Assembly: GCA_002687515.1 (NCBI GenBank)
Contig: NZAK01000107.1
Span: forward strand, 1 to 37,794
Length of the DNA stretch: 37,794 nt
Direction: 5' to 3'
DNA from: Rhodospirillaceae bacterium
Lineage (GTDB): Bacteria; Pseudomonadota; Alphaproteobacteria; Rhodospirillales; UBA2165
Positions 26,695-34,019 of the stretch are shown one piece after another. The translations under genes and the position numbers were made by a program. The notes below the pieces were generated by a model, which was not told the DNA's origin, did not search any database, and saw nothing but the letters and a program-made list of their open reading frames with translations. Every line of letters begins with the position of its first letter. Positions within the stretch are counted from its first letter, which is position 1.

Positions 26695-27539
26695 CCCATA
26701 CCATCGGCATCGATGTCGGGACCGGAGCGGTCAAGACCGCCCTATTTAGCGTTGACGGCGGCAAAACGGACTGGCTGGTCAAACGGGTTGAACGGATACG
26801 CAAGCGTGATCCCTATAAACTTGCCGAAGAATCCATGAACAACGTCATCGAAGAAGCCGGTCTGTCCATGGATGATATGGACTATATCGCCACCACCGGC
26901 GAGGGAGAGACGCTCGAATTCCATACCGGACACTTCTATTCGATGACCACCCATGCAAGGGGCGCCATTTATCTGGACCCCGAGGTTCGTTCGGTTTTGG
27001 ATGTCGGCGCCCTGCACGGACGCGCCATCCGCATCGACGAACGGGGCAAGGTGTTGGAATACCGGATGACCAGCCAATGCGCATCCGGTACCGGCCAGTT
27101 CCTTGAAAATATCGCACGTTATCTGGGCATCACCACCGAAGAAATCGGCGAGCTTTCGCAACAGGCCGATGATCCAGAAGTAGTCAGCAGCATTTGCGCC
27201 GTTCTGGCGGAAACCGACGTCATCAACATGGTGTCGCGCAGCATCTCGGCGCCAAATATCTTGAAGGGTATCCATATTTCCATGGCGCAGCGCCTTTTGA
27301 AATTGCTGAGGGCGACCAAGGTCATGGACGGCTCTGTTCTAATGACCGGCGGATTAGCGCTGGATCAGGGCCTGATCGCCGCCATGAAGGAGGGCGTTGC
27401 CGATCCCAAAAGCAAAACCAGCGTCGAGGTGCGCGGCCATCCGGATTCAATCTATGCGGGCGCCATCGGCGCGGCCCTTTGGGGTGCGTTCAGATACGAA
27501 AAATTAGCCGAGATCGGTGCCTTGAAGGCCGCATCCTAA
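26691..27539 (+). CDS. bcrD: Benzoyl-CoA reductase, ATP-hydrolysing subunit D
   Basis: 282 residues, the size of BcrD. Short ASKHA ATPase: [17 protein letters not shown] (3-19), [16 protein letters not shown], cluster-ligand Cys130 in [16 protein letters not shown] and Cys169 in [14 protein letters not shown], and [13 protein letters not shown]. The phosphate-2 loop reads DVGALHGR rather than DIGGQDTK of BcrA, as is common for the D subunit. It pairs with BcrA through a bridging [4Fe-4S] cluster. Last gene of the operon, followed by a strong terminator. Confidence 0.94.
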   Translation: MTHTIGIDVGTGAVKTALFSVDGGKTDWLVKRVERIRKRDPYKLAEESMNNVIEEAGLSMDDMDYIATTGEGETLEFHTGHFYSMTTHARGAIYLDPEVRSVLDVGALHGRAIRIDERGKVLEYRMTSQCASGTGQFLENIARYLGITTEEIGELSQQADDPEVVSSICAVLAETDVINMVSRSISAPNILKGIHISMAQRLLKLLRATKVMDGSVLMTGGLALDQGLIAAMKEGVADPKSKTSVEVRGHPDSIYAGAIGAALWGAFRYEKLAEIGALKAAS

Positions 27540-27562
27540 ACCTCATCTAGCAAGTTGAAAAA

Positions 27563-27595
27563 AAGCGCCGGCGTGAACGCCGGCGCTTGTTTTTT
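27563..27595. terminator. Bidirectional rho-independent terminator
   Basis: An 11-base-pair GC-rich stem AAGCGCCGGCG / CGCCGGCGCTT with TGAA loop, followed by GTTTTTTT on the plus strand and by an A-run (T-run on the minus strand) at 27558-27564. It lies between the convergent ends of bcrD and the GNAT gene, and fits termination of both operons. Confidence 0.92.
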
Positions 27596-27609
27596 GAATA
27601 TAGTGAGGT

Positions 27610-28119
27610 TTACGAGGGTATGGTCCGTTTAAAGATCAGGCGTTGACTGGGCGCGAAACCGCATTTTTCCAGGAATCCCAAAAGCGCGAAGTTGTCCCAC
27701 GCTACCGTGGTGCGGGTGGTTTCAATCATCAAACCGCCCAGATTTGTGAAAAGCTGCGACATGAGCGCGCGTCCGATACCCTGGTGGCCAAATCGCGGAT
27801 CGACGCCGATGGTGTCCATGACCGCCGCCGGTTCGGTGCGTCCGAACTCTCCATAATCGGTTCGCGCCATGATGAAGCCGGCGACATGCCCGTCCACCTC
27901 GGCAACCAGAGAGACGCGTATTCCGGTCTCGTCCAGCGCCTCCTTCATTTTCGCGATGTAATACTCGCGCCGTTCCTCGCCGGTATTTCGGCGTTCGATC
28001 CTGATCAACGCTTCCAGGTCATCGGCCTCCAAAGAGCGGATCGGGACATGGTCCCGGGCCGGCCCTTCGTCATCAATTTGGTCGTCTTCGACGAAATCCT
28101 GATAAGGTTTTTGTGCCAT
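27610..28119 (-). CDS. GNAT family N-acetyltransferase (distal of a tandem pair)
   Basis: 169 residues; GGGGGA lies six bases upstream of the ATG. GNAT fold with acetyl-CoA pyrophosphate loop VMDTIGVDPRFGHQGIGRAL (100-119; Q/RxxGxG type), preceded by VSLVAEVDGHVAGFIMARTDYGEFG. It shares the RRxYYxxK, FxMART-DYGEFG and DTIGVDP features with the neighbouring GNAT, so the two arose by duplication. An acidic N-terminal tail (about 1-25) is extra. The target is unknown. GNATs such as Pat and KatA acetylate acyl-CoA ligases in Rhodopseudomonas, and badL of its benzoate cluster is a predicted acetyltransferase; a similar role here is inference from position. Confidence 0.85.
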   Translation of the reverse strand: MAQKPYQDFVEDDQIDDEGPARDHVPIRSLEADDLEALIRIERRNTGEERREYYIAKMKEALDETGIRVSLVAEVDGHVAGFIMARTDYGEFGRTEPAAVMDTIGVDPRFGHQGIGRALMSQLFTNLGGLMIETTRTTVAWDNFALLGFLEKCGFAPSQRLIFKRTIPS

Positions 28120-28137
28120 CTGAAATCCCCCTAAATC

Positions 28138-28599
28138 CTAAAAATCACGGGCCGTATCGCATTCGAGCACGTGCGCCGGCGCCATTTCGAAACCGGTGGC
28201 GGCGAAGAATCCGAGCATGCCGTCGAATGTCCAATCCACCTGGGTGCGCATCTCGTTGACGCCCTTGGCCGATAGTTTCTCGTCGAGTGCGTTCAGCAAG
28301 ATTTTGCCGACGCCTTTGGCTTGGGCTTCGGGATCGACGCCGATGGTGTCTAGAACCGCGGCAATGCCCTGGGCTCCAAACTCGCCGTCGTAAGTGCGGG
28401 CGAAGACATAGCCGATCAGTTGCCCATCCGATTCGGCGCCGACAATAACAAAATCATCGGGCGCGGAAATAGCTGCTTCCAGACGTTTTTCGAAATATCC
28501 GCGCCTGGAACGTCCGGCGAGCACGCGGTCGATCTTGACCACCAGGTCCAAATCGTCGGGCCGGAGATTGCGGATATTCAGAGCAGGTAATTCAGCCAT
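28138..28599 (-). CDS. GNAT family N-acetyltransferase (proximal of a tandem pair)
   Basis: 153 residues with a strong AAGGAGG ribosome site. Acetyl-CoA-binding segment VLDTIGVDPEAQAKGVGKIL (82-101) follows FVIVGAESDGQLIGYVFART; the C-terminal GMLGFFAATGFEMAP is the usual final GNAT strand. It begins two bases after the hemerythrin stop and is followed by its paralogue after an 18-base gap, so the three genes form one operon. The substrate is not predictable; lysine acetylation of a metabolic enzyme or acetylation of a small molecule are both possible. Confidence 0.85.
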   Translation of the reverse strand: MAELPALNIRNLRPDDLDLVVKIDRVLAGRSRRGYFEKRLEAAISAPDDFVIVGAESDGQLIGYVFARTYDGEFGAQGIAAVLDTIGVDPEAQAKGVGKILLNALDEKLSAKGVNEMRTQVDWTFDGMLGFFAATGFEMAPAHVLECDTARDF

Positions 28600-28601
28600 T
28601 G

Positions 28602-29096
28602 TTATCCTCCTTGGTTCCAGCGGTGTTCCATAATACCGCTATCCTGGTCTTCGTCGATCAAATCATCCAGCAACGGTATAAGCCCGGCCTCTTCCATGCT
28701 GGCATGGGCCGACAAGCGATCGCTAAACTCAAATGCCGGTTGCTTGAACCGGTTCCAGGCTTCCGCCGAAAAATCGTTATCCAAAAGCAGCTTCGCCGAT
28801 AACTTGACCTGATCGCTGAGCGCGCGAATGACCACATGTTCATCGGACAGAAGTTCCGATAAATCGCCGGCGCCCTCGTCATCTAGAATCGGAAACAAGT
28901 GTTGCTCCTCGAAATCAAAGTGGGGAATGATCTCGCCCTCGATGGCAGCCAGGACATCGGTCAGCAACCTAGTCAGCGCTTGCGGGTCAGAATTCTCGAG
29001 AGCGGTGGAAACAGTATTACCCAGCCGCTCCATCAACGCGATTACCGCCACGTGTTCGTCGTGAAGGCTTTTTGCAACTTGTGTTTGGGGTATCAT
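28602..29096 (-). CDS. Hemerythrin-like (HHE) domain protein
   Basis: 164 residues, a single four-helix HHE domain with a full set of di-iron ligands: His12/His15 in LHDEH, His59-xxx-Glu63 and His66 in PHFDFEEQH, His87 in DEHVVI, and His131-xxx-Glu135 in AHASMEE. AAGGA is six bases before the ATG. Family members bind O2 or NO or repair iron centres. It leads the operon hemerythrin-GNAT-GNAT and its promoter carries the same operator as the benzoyl-CoA reductase operon, which suggests it protects or senses for that oxygen-sensitive enzyme. That role is inference. Confidence 0.88.
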   Translation of the reverse strand: MIPQTQVAKSLHDEHVAVIALMERLGNTVSTALENSDPQALTRLLTDVLAAIEGEIIPHFDFEEQHLFPILDDEGAGDLSELLSDEHVVIRALSDQVKLSAKLLLDNDFSAEAWNRFKQPAFEFSDRLSAHASMEEAGLIPLLDDLIDEDQDSGIMEHRWNQGG

Positions 29097-29133
29097 ATGG
29101 AGTCCTTCCCCAGGTTTCTGACTCTATTATGGT

Positions 29134-29170
29134 AAAATGGTACTGTAATACCGAATTATAGAAACGTCAA
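29134..29170 (-). promoter_or_regulatory. Promoter and operator of the hemerythrin-GNAT operon
   Basis: On the minus strand, -35 TTGACG (29170-29165), a 17-base spacer and a -10 TACAGT (29147-29142) precede the hemerythrin gene. An inverted repeat TGGTA-N6-TACCG (29138-29153) covers the -10. Bases 29134-29159 match 20921-20946 at 22 of 26 positions, including the flanking AAAA and GAATTA, well beyond the palindrome. Confidence 0.6.
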
Positions 29171-29240
29171 GGGATTTAAAGGAATTTCAGGTGATTTTCG
29201 GTAGATTTAAACGCCCAGGAGCCGACTGACTGGTGGGCGT

Positions 29241-30791
29241 CTAGTCTTGTTCGCGATTGCTGTAAATGTCCCGCAGGTCAGTCTTTAGGATCTTGCCCAT
29301 GGCGCTTTTCGGCATTTCCTCGATAAAATCCATTAGCCTGGGAATTTTGTAGCCGCCGATCTTGCCGCGGCAATGTTCAATAATATCCTTTGATTTCAGT
29401 ATTTTACCTGGAGCCGGAACAACGACCGCGAACAGTGCTTCGCCGTACTTTTCATCAGGAATGCCGATCACCGCGGCTTCGTGAACGTCGGCATGTTGAT
29501 AAAGGACGGCTTCGACCTCCGATGTATAGACGTTTTCGCCGCCTGTGATGACCATGTCTTTCTTGCGGTCGAGGAGGAACAACAAACCTTTTTCGTCGAC
29601 ACGGCCGAAATCGCCAGTGAAAAACCAGCCATCCCGAAAAGCCGTTTCGTTTTCATCCGGCCGGTTGAGGTAGCCTTCGGTCACGTTGGGGCCGCGCACG
29701 ACCACTTCACCGGGCTCGCCTTTCGGAACCTCGTTGCCGTCGTCATCCATAATGCGCAAGTCAACGCCGGCGACCGGCCGGCCGGCGGCACGCAGAATAT
29801 CCGTATTTCCCGATCTGACCGCATCCGTGTGGTCGATGGGATCCAGCGTTGTCAATATGGGAGAGGTTTCGGTGAGCCCGTAGCCTTGCTGAATCTCGGT
29901 GCCTTCGAAGCGCTCAATCGAACGCTGCACCCATTCCGCCGCCATCGGCGATGATCCGTAGAATAGAAGCCGGAATTTGGAAAGATTGAAGGAATCGAAT
30001 TCAGGTTCCTGCAGCATTACGATAATCATGGTCGGCGCCAGCATGGTTACGGTGATTTCGTATTCCTGAAGCAACCGCAGCGAGTCCTCGCCCGAGAATA
30101 CCGGCAGGAAGGCATGCGCGCCGCCGCATAAAGTGTAAGCCGTGCCAAGAAGATCGGCGGCATGGAACATCGGCGCGGCATGCAAATACCGGTCATCGGT
30201 TCGAACACCCATCGCCATGTGAACCTGCAAGCCGTTGGAAGTCAGGTTCTTATGACTGAGGCGAACGCCCTTGCTTTTGCCCGTCGTTCCTCCGGTATAG
30301 AGTAGAAGCGCGAGATCGTCATCGCCGGAGTTTACTGGTCCCACATCAGCCGCTTTATCGATCAGTTCTTCGTATTGGGGATAGTCGCATTGGTCGAGGC
30401 GGGGCCCGACATAGACCGTGCGTTCTTTCCACGGCGCCACATCGTCCGACGCGGGCACGCCGAGATAGTCTTTTCCCAGGAATAGATACTTGCAATCGGC
30501 GTCGTCCAGGATGTGCCTAATTTCCGGCGGGGCCAGCCGGTGATTGATCGGCACGGGAATTACACCGCACCAATAGCCGGCGTGCAGGAGTTCCATATAA
30601 CGGTATGAGTTTTCACAAATTATGCCGAAGCGTTGACCGGCTTCGATGCCAAGCCCGGCGAATAGGCCCGACGCCCGCCGGATGCGCTGGATATGTTCGG
30701 CCCAACTGAAATTCCGCTCCAAATCCACGACCGCGATGCGATCGGCATATTGGCGTTCCGCCCGGTCAAGGGCGGATGTCATCGTCAACAT
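29241..30791 (-). CDS. AMP-forming acyl-CoA ligase (FadD/CaiC-like)
   Basis: 516 residues; GGAGG lies nine bases before ATG 30791. ANL-superfamily motifs: LLYTGGTTGKSKGVRLSH (164-180), QGYGLTETSP, GWFFTGDFGRVDEKGLLFLLDRKKD and the hinge, ITGGENVYTSEVE, and the C-terminal catalytic Lys500 in PKSAMGKILK, the lysine that Pat/KatA-type GNATs acetylate in other ligases. It activates a carboxylic acid to its CoA thioester. The sequence looks like a general medium/long-chain or aryl ligase and not clearly like benzoate-CoA ligase; substrate uncertain. It lies upstream of the hemerythrin-GNAT operon on the same strand, but 144 bases and a separate promoter intervene. Confidence 0.88.
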   Translation of the reverse strand: MLTMTSALDRAERQYADRIAVVDLERNFSWAEHIQRIRRASGLFAGLGIEAGQRFGIICENSYRYMELLHAGYWCGVIPVPINHRLAPPEIRHILDDADCKYLFLGKDYLGVPASDDVAPWKERTVYVGPRLDQCDYPQYEELIDKAADVGPVNSGDDDLALLLYTGGTTGKSKGVRLSHKNLTSNGLQVHMAMGVRTDDRYLHAAPMFHAADLLGTAYTLCGGAHAFLPVFSGEDSLRLLQEYEITVTMLAPTMIIVMLQEPEFDSFNLSKFRLLFYGSSPMAAEWVQRSIERFEGTEIQQGYGLTETSPILTTLDPIDHTDAVRSGNTDILRAAGRPVAGVDLRIMDDDGNEVPKGEPGEVVVRGPNVTEGYLNRPDENETAFRDGWFFTGDFGRVDEKGLLFLLDRKKDMVITGGENVYTSEVEAVLYQHADVHEAAVIGIPDEKYGEALFAVVVPAPGKILKSKDIIEHCRGKIGGYKIPRLMDFIEEMPKSAMGKILKTDLRDIYSNREQD

Positions 30792-30936
30792 CGGTTTATT
30801 CCTCCCCGCCTATAATCAATCTGATCGACCGCCCACGCAAGTCTCTTTGAGCGCCGCCGCGGCGCCGGCTATCGGAACTCTTCGGTTGGGGTTTGATTCC
30901 CTTGCAGCGGAGATAGCCGCTTCGATGAACCAGCGG

Positions 30937-31398
30937 TTAATGGGGTTGTCCGCGCCGTTCGAAATAGCGCTGGTGGTATTCTTCGGCGCGGAAAAATTCT
31001 GAATATTCGGTAATTTCGGTCACGATTGGATCCCTGAAGGCTCGGCTTTCCTGTTTGCGCGCGAGTGATTGTCGTGCCAACGATTCCTGATCCATCGAGT
31101 GATAATAAATGGCCGAGCGGTATTGTGTGCCGATGTCCGGACCCTGCCGGTTTAAAGTGGTTGGATCATGAACGGCCCAAAACACCTCCAGAAGTTCTTG
31201 GTAGCTAACTTTTTCAGGATCAAATTCGACCTGCACGACTTCGGCATGACCAGTGGTTCCCGTGCAAACATCCTCGTAGGTTGGATTTTCAAGCGCACCG
31301 CCGGCAAATCCGGAAACCGCCTCAGCGACGCCATCGACTTTCCGAAAGGCGGCCTCTATACCCCAGAAACATCCCGCGCCGAAGGTTGCAAGTTCCAT
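30937..31398 (-). CDS. msrA: Peptide methionine-(S)-S-oxide reductase MsrA
   Basis: 153 residues. Catalytic GCFWG with Cys10, then VDGVAEAVSGFAGG, NPTYEDVCTGTTGHAEVVQVEFDP (second Cys, likely resolving), FWAVHDPTTLNRQGPDIGTQYRSAIYY and a short C-terminus. The C-terminal resolving cysteines of the E. coli enzyme are absent. It repairs oxidised methionine with thioredoxin. The gene lies upstream of the acyl-CoA ligase on the same strand with a 145-base gap, so co-transcription is possible but not shown. Confidence 0.95.
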   Translation of the reverse strand: MELATFGAGCFWGIEAAFRKVDGVAEAVSGFAGGALENPTYEDVCTGTTGHAEVVQVEFDPEKVSYQELLEVFWAVHDPTTLNRQGPDIGTQYRSAIYYHSMDQESLARQSLARKQESRAFRDPIVTEITEYSEFFRAEEYHQRYFERRGQPH

Positions 31399-31577
31399 TG
31401 AACCGTCTCCTCAATACCTGATTGGCCTAATTTTGCGCCATGTTTAACACAAATTTGACACACACCAATGTAAATGCTTGTAACCGCTTCGCTTTCAGAG
31501 TTTTTTCTTGCCGACAGGGGATTTCCCCTTTAGGCAGCAGGCAGTATGAATCATTAGAATAAGCAGACTGGGTAATT

Positions 31578-32249
31578 ATGAAACTTTGTGTCCCCAAGAA
31601 TATTGAATTCGGCAATGTCGTGTATCGGTTTCCAACAGCCGCGAGGCGGCTGGGTATTTTACTCATGGTCTGGGTTTGGGCAATTTCCCAATCGGCGAGC
31701 GGTCAGGCCAGCGCCGGTCCGGCGAGCGAACTGGTGGAGAAATTTCATAACGTCCTGATCGGTGTGATGAAAAAGGGCGGAAATATCAGCGTCCAACAAC
31801 GTTACGAAATACTGTCCCCGAAGGTACGCAAAACCTTTAATCTGCCCTTTATGATCCGAATCGTATCGGGTGCGGCATGGCGATCGGCCAACGACAATGA
31901 CAAGAAAGCATTGCTAGACGCATTTACTAAAATGAGTGTCAGCACTTATGCGTCCCGTTTTGACGATTATTCCGGTCAAAAATTTGAAACCCTGGCGGAA
32001 AGCCAGGGGCCTAAAAAGTCGGTACTGGTGCGTACGCGAATCGTGAGCCCAGGTGATACGCCGGTTAAGCTAACCTATGTTGTGCGAAAATTTGCCGACA
32101 AGTGGCGGGTCATCGACGTGATCCTGGCCGGAGGAATCAGCGAATTGGCGCTGCGGCATTCCGAGTATCGGGCCATATTAAAAAAGGACGGCCCGTTGGA
32201 ACTGGCAGCCACACTCAGCAAGAAATCGGACCAAATATTGGGCAAATGA
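31578..32249 (+). CDS. hpnM: HpnM, MlaC-family hopanoid-associated periplasmic protein
   Basis: 223 residues. A hydrophobic signal segment (LGILLMVWVWAISQSASGQA, about 25-44) precedes a MlaC/Ttg2D domain: ASELVEKFHNVLIGVMKKG, QQRYEILSPKVRKTFNLPFMIRIVSGAAWRSAN (diagnostic), FTKMSVSTYASRFDDYSGQKF, VVRKFADKWRVIDVILAGGISELALRHSEYRAIL. MlaC proteins shuttle lipids across the periplasm; the HpnM subgroup is found with hopanoid genes. Nearby hpnL and hpnN support the subgroup choice; a general MlaC is the alternative. It is convergent with hpnL, 27 bases apart. No mlaA/B/D/E genes are nearby. Confidence 0.85.
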   Translation: MKLCVPKNIEFGNVVYRFPTAARRLGILLMVWVWAISQSASGQASAGPASELVEKFHNVLIGVMKKGGNISVQQRYEILSPKVRKTFNLPFMIRIVSGAAWRSANDNDKKALLDAFTKMSVSTYASRFDDYSGQKFETLAESQGPKKSVLVRTRIVSPGDTPVKLTYVVRKFADKWRVIDVILAGGISELALRHSEYRAILKKDGPLELAATLSKKSDQILGK

Positions 32250-32276
32250 TACGGGCCACTGGGCTTGGTATGAGGG

Positions 32277-33281
32277 TTAATCGGCCGCCGCGCGGGAGCG
32301 CAGCGCTTCTTCTGCTTCTGCGGGTTTCAGTACGTAAAAAACCAACAGACCCCATGCGATCCATACGATTTCCCGCAAGCGGCGGATGAGCGCGGTGGCT
32401 AGGCCAAGCGTGGGTGAGCCGGTAATCGCGGCGCCGATCAGAACCATCGCTCCTTCCTGGGCACCGATCGCGGCGGGAACGAAAAACAGGGCCGAGCGGA
32501 CCATCTGCGCGACGGCTTCGATAATCCAGGCGTCCCATAAGGTGACGGGATGGCCGATAAATTTCATCGTGTAATAAATCTCGGCCACGCCGAACAGCCA
32601 GTTCAAAAAAGAGAGCCCGAAGGCCGCCATGAATCGGGCGCGCCTTTCGGTATAAAAATGCACCAGGCGGTCGTCCACGTCCTCGATGTAGTGCTGAATT
32701 CCATTAAGGGCCTTGAACGCGGGATGGGCGCTCAACTTCAAGCCAACAATGGATGTCAGCTTAAACCTCTGGATGATGAAGAATAAGGCTACGCCGGCCG
32801 AAAATACAATCAGTCCGGTAAATGCCGCGGCAGAATAATCCGCCAATTTTTGCGACCAACTCATCATCGCAAATCCGATGGCGAGAAAGATGACCAGGCC
32901 CACAACGATCAAGGTTTTCGAGACGATCAAGGAGGATATGCCCTCCCGATAATCGACACCGTAGCAACGCCTCAAGAGAATAGCCTTGATCGGCTCACCG
33001 CCAATACTGGCAGCCGGTGTTATGTTATTAAAGGCTTCGCCAACAAGCCGAACTTGGTAAAACCGATAAAGCCAAACGGCCGTTATCGGGGTCGAAGGCG
33101 AAGTCAGCTGCCAGGCCAGCGCATCGATCAGAAAAGCGGCAAAGTAAAGGGCTAGTATCAAAACGAAACCCACGCCCATATTCCGGGCCAAGGCTATCGC
33201 GCCTTGCAAATCGGTTTCTGATATCACCACGCCGAAGAGTGCGATTCCGGCGAGGAGAAATAATATCTTTATTTTTTTCAA
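32277..33281 (-). CDS. hpnL: HpnL, lysylphosphatidylglycerol synthase-like (UPF0104) membrane protein
   Basis: 334 residues with about eight hydrophobic membrane segments. Family motifs: FNNITPAASIGGEPIKAILLRR (about 84-105) and EAVAQMVRSALFFVPAAIGAQEGAMVLIG, the conserved ExxxRS...P..GxxEG pattern of UPF0104/LPG-synthase TM proteins. The start is a TTG at 33281, directly after the upstream stop in the same frame with AGAGG almost touching it, so the exact start is uncertain. It ends the operon hpnN - CDP-alcohol phosphatidyltransferase - hpnL. In hopanoid producers HpnL is linked to hopanoid handling; the biochemical role is unclear. Confidence 0.8.
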   Translation of the reverse strand: MKKIKILFLLAGIALFGVVISETDLQGAIALARNMGVGFVLILALYFAAFLIDALAWQLTSPSTPITAVWLYRFYQVRLVGEAFNNITPAASIGGEPIKAILLRRCYGVDYREGISSLIVSKTLIVVGLVIFLAIGFAMMSWSQKLADYSAAAFTGLIVFSAGVALFFIIQRFKLTSIVGLKLSAHPAFKALNGIQHYIEDVDDRLVHFYTERRARFMAAFGLSFLNWLFGVAEIYYTMKFIGHPVTLWDAWIIEAVAQMVRSALFFVPAAIGAQEGAMVLIGAAITGSPTLGLATALIRRLREIVWIAWGLLVFYVLKPAEAEEALRSRAAAD

Positions 33282-33311
33282 CCTCTGTTCGGCCCGAGTG
33301 AGGGTTGCGGC

Positions 33312-34019
33312 TTATACGCGGTGGTCTTTACCGCGGACGGCGAATTGAAGGATCCAATAAATTTGTGCTCCGACCGCGGCGAGCGGCAAAAGATAGCGTA
33401 TCCAATCCAATAGCGCCATCACGAGGACGATAAACCAAAAATCGGCGCGTGCAAATTCGCGGAAGGCAACGATCAAGACGGCTCCAAGCCCGTCTTTTTC
33501 TTGGCCCTGGTTTTCGTCTTCCCTCGGCATATCCGGATCGGTGATCTGATCGCCGGTGCTATCGCGCCATTTCCAAAAGAGGGTCAGAAAGTAATTGGTG
33601 GTTCCGCCGGCGGCCCCGGCCCATCCTAACCAGAGCCATATTTGTTGCTGTGTTTCGTTGTAAAGACCGTGGCCCATGGCGGCAATCACGGCCGAATTGA
33701 CAACCCAGTCGACAAAGGTATCGAATTCATGGCCGAACCGGGAAGCCTTTTTCCGGGCGCGCGCGATTTCTCCGTCGCAATTATCCAGAATATAGTTGAT
33801 GGTCAGCAATAGGCCCCCCAGGACATTAAATTCGTAACTGCCGGGCAAGAAACTTAAAGCCGCGGCTATCCCGAATATCAGCGCAATGAAGGTCGCTTGA
33901 CTGGACCCCAACCGGGTCTTCAACAGGAGGATCGTCAGCGGCCGGGAAATGTGACGGATCAGCGGAAAAATGGTTGTCGGCCGATCCGGTGGGCGTAGCC
34001 CCGAGCCGGAATTTGTCAT
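33312..34019 (-). CDS. CDP-alcohol phosphatidyltransferase
   Basis: 235 residues, multi-pass. The full motif D-x2-DG-x2-AR-x8-G-x3-D-x3-D is present: Asp79, Asp82, Gly83, Ala86, Arg87, Gly96, Asp100 and Asp104 (ILDNCDGEIARARKKASRFG, then HEFDTFVD). These enzymes transfer a CDP-linked alcohol group to a second alcohol in the cytoplasmic membrane, giving phospholipids such as phosphatidylglycerol-phosphate or inositol lipids. An acidic loop (DPDMPREDENQGQEKDG) between helices is unusual. Start overlaps the end of hpnN by ATGA, so it is translated with the hopanoid transporter. Substrate unknown. Confidence 0.85.
   Translation of the reverse strand: MTNSGSGLRPPDRPTTIFPLIRHISRPLTILLLKTRLGSSQATFIALIFGIAAALSFLPGSYEFNVLGGLLLTINYILDNCDGEIARARKKASRFGHEFDTFVDWVVNSAVIAAMGHGLYNETQQQIWLWLGWAGAAGGTTNYFLTLFWKWRDSTGDQITDPDMPREDENQGQEKDGLGAVLIVAFREFARADFWFIVLVMALLDWIRYLLPLAAVGAQIYWILQFAVRGKDHRV

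Noticed and set aside
29211-29240. Terminator after the acyl-CoA ligase (ACGCCCA / TGGGCGT)
   Set aside because: Only a 7-base stem with a 16-base loop, overlapping the gene's end region and without a real T-run.
29241-30791. Calling the acyl-CoA ligase a benzoate-CoA ligase
   Set aside because: Only general ANL motifs are seen; nothing specific to the benzoate-CoA ligase family was recognised, and location alone is not enough.
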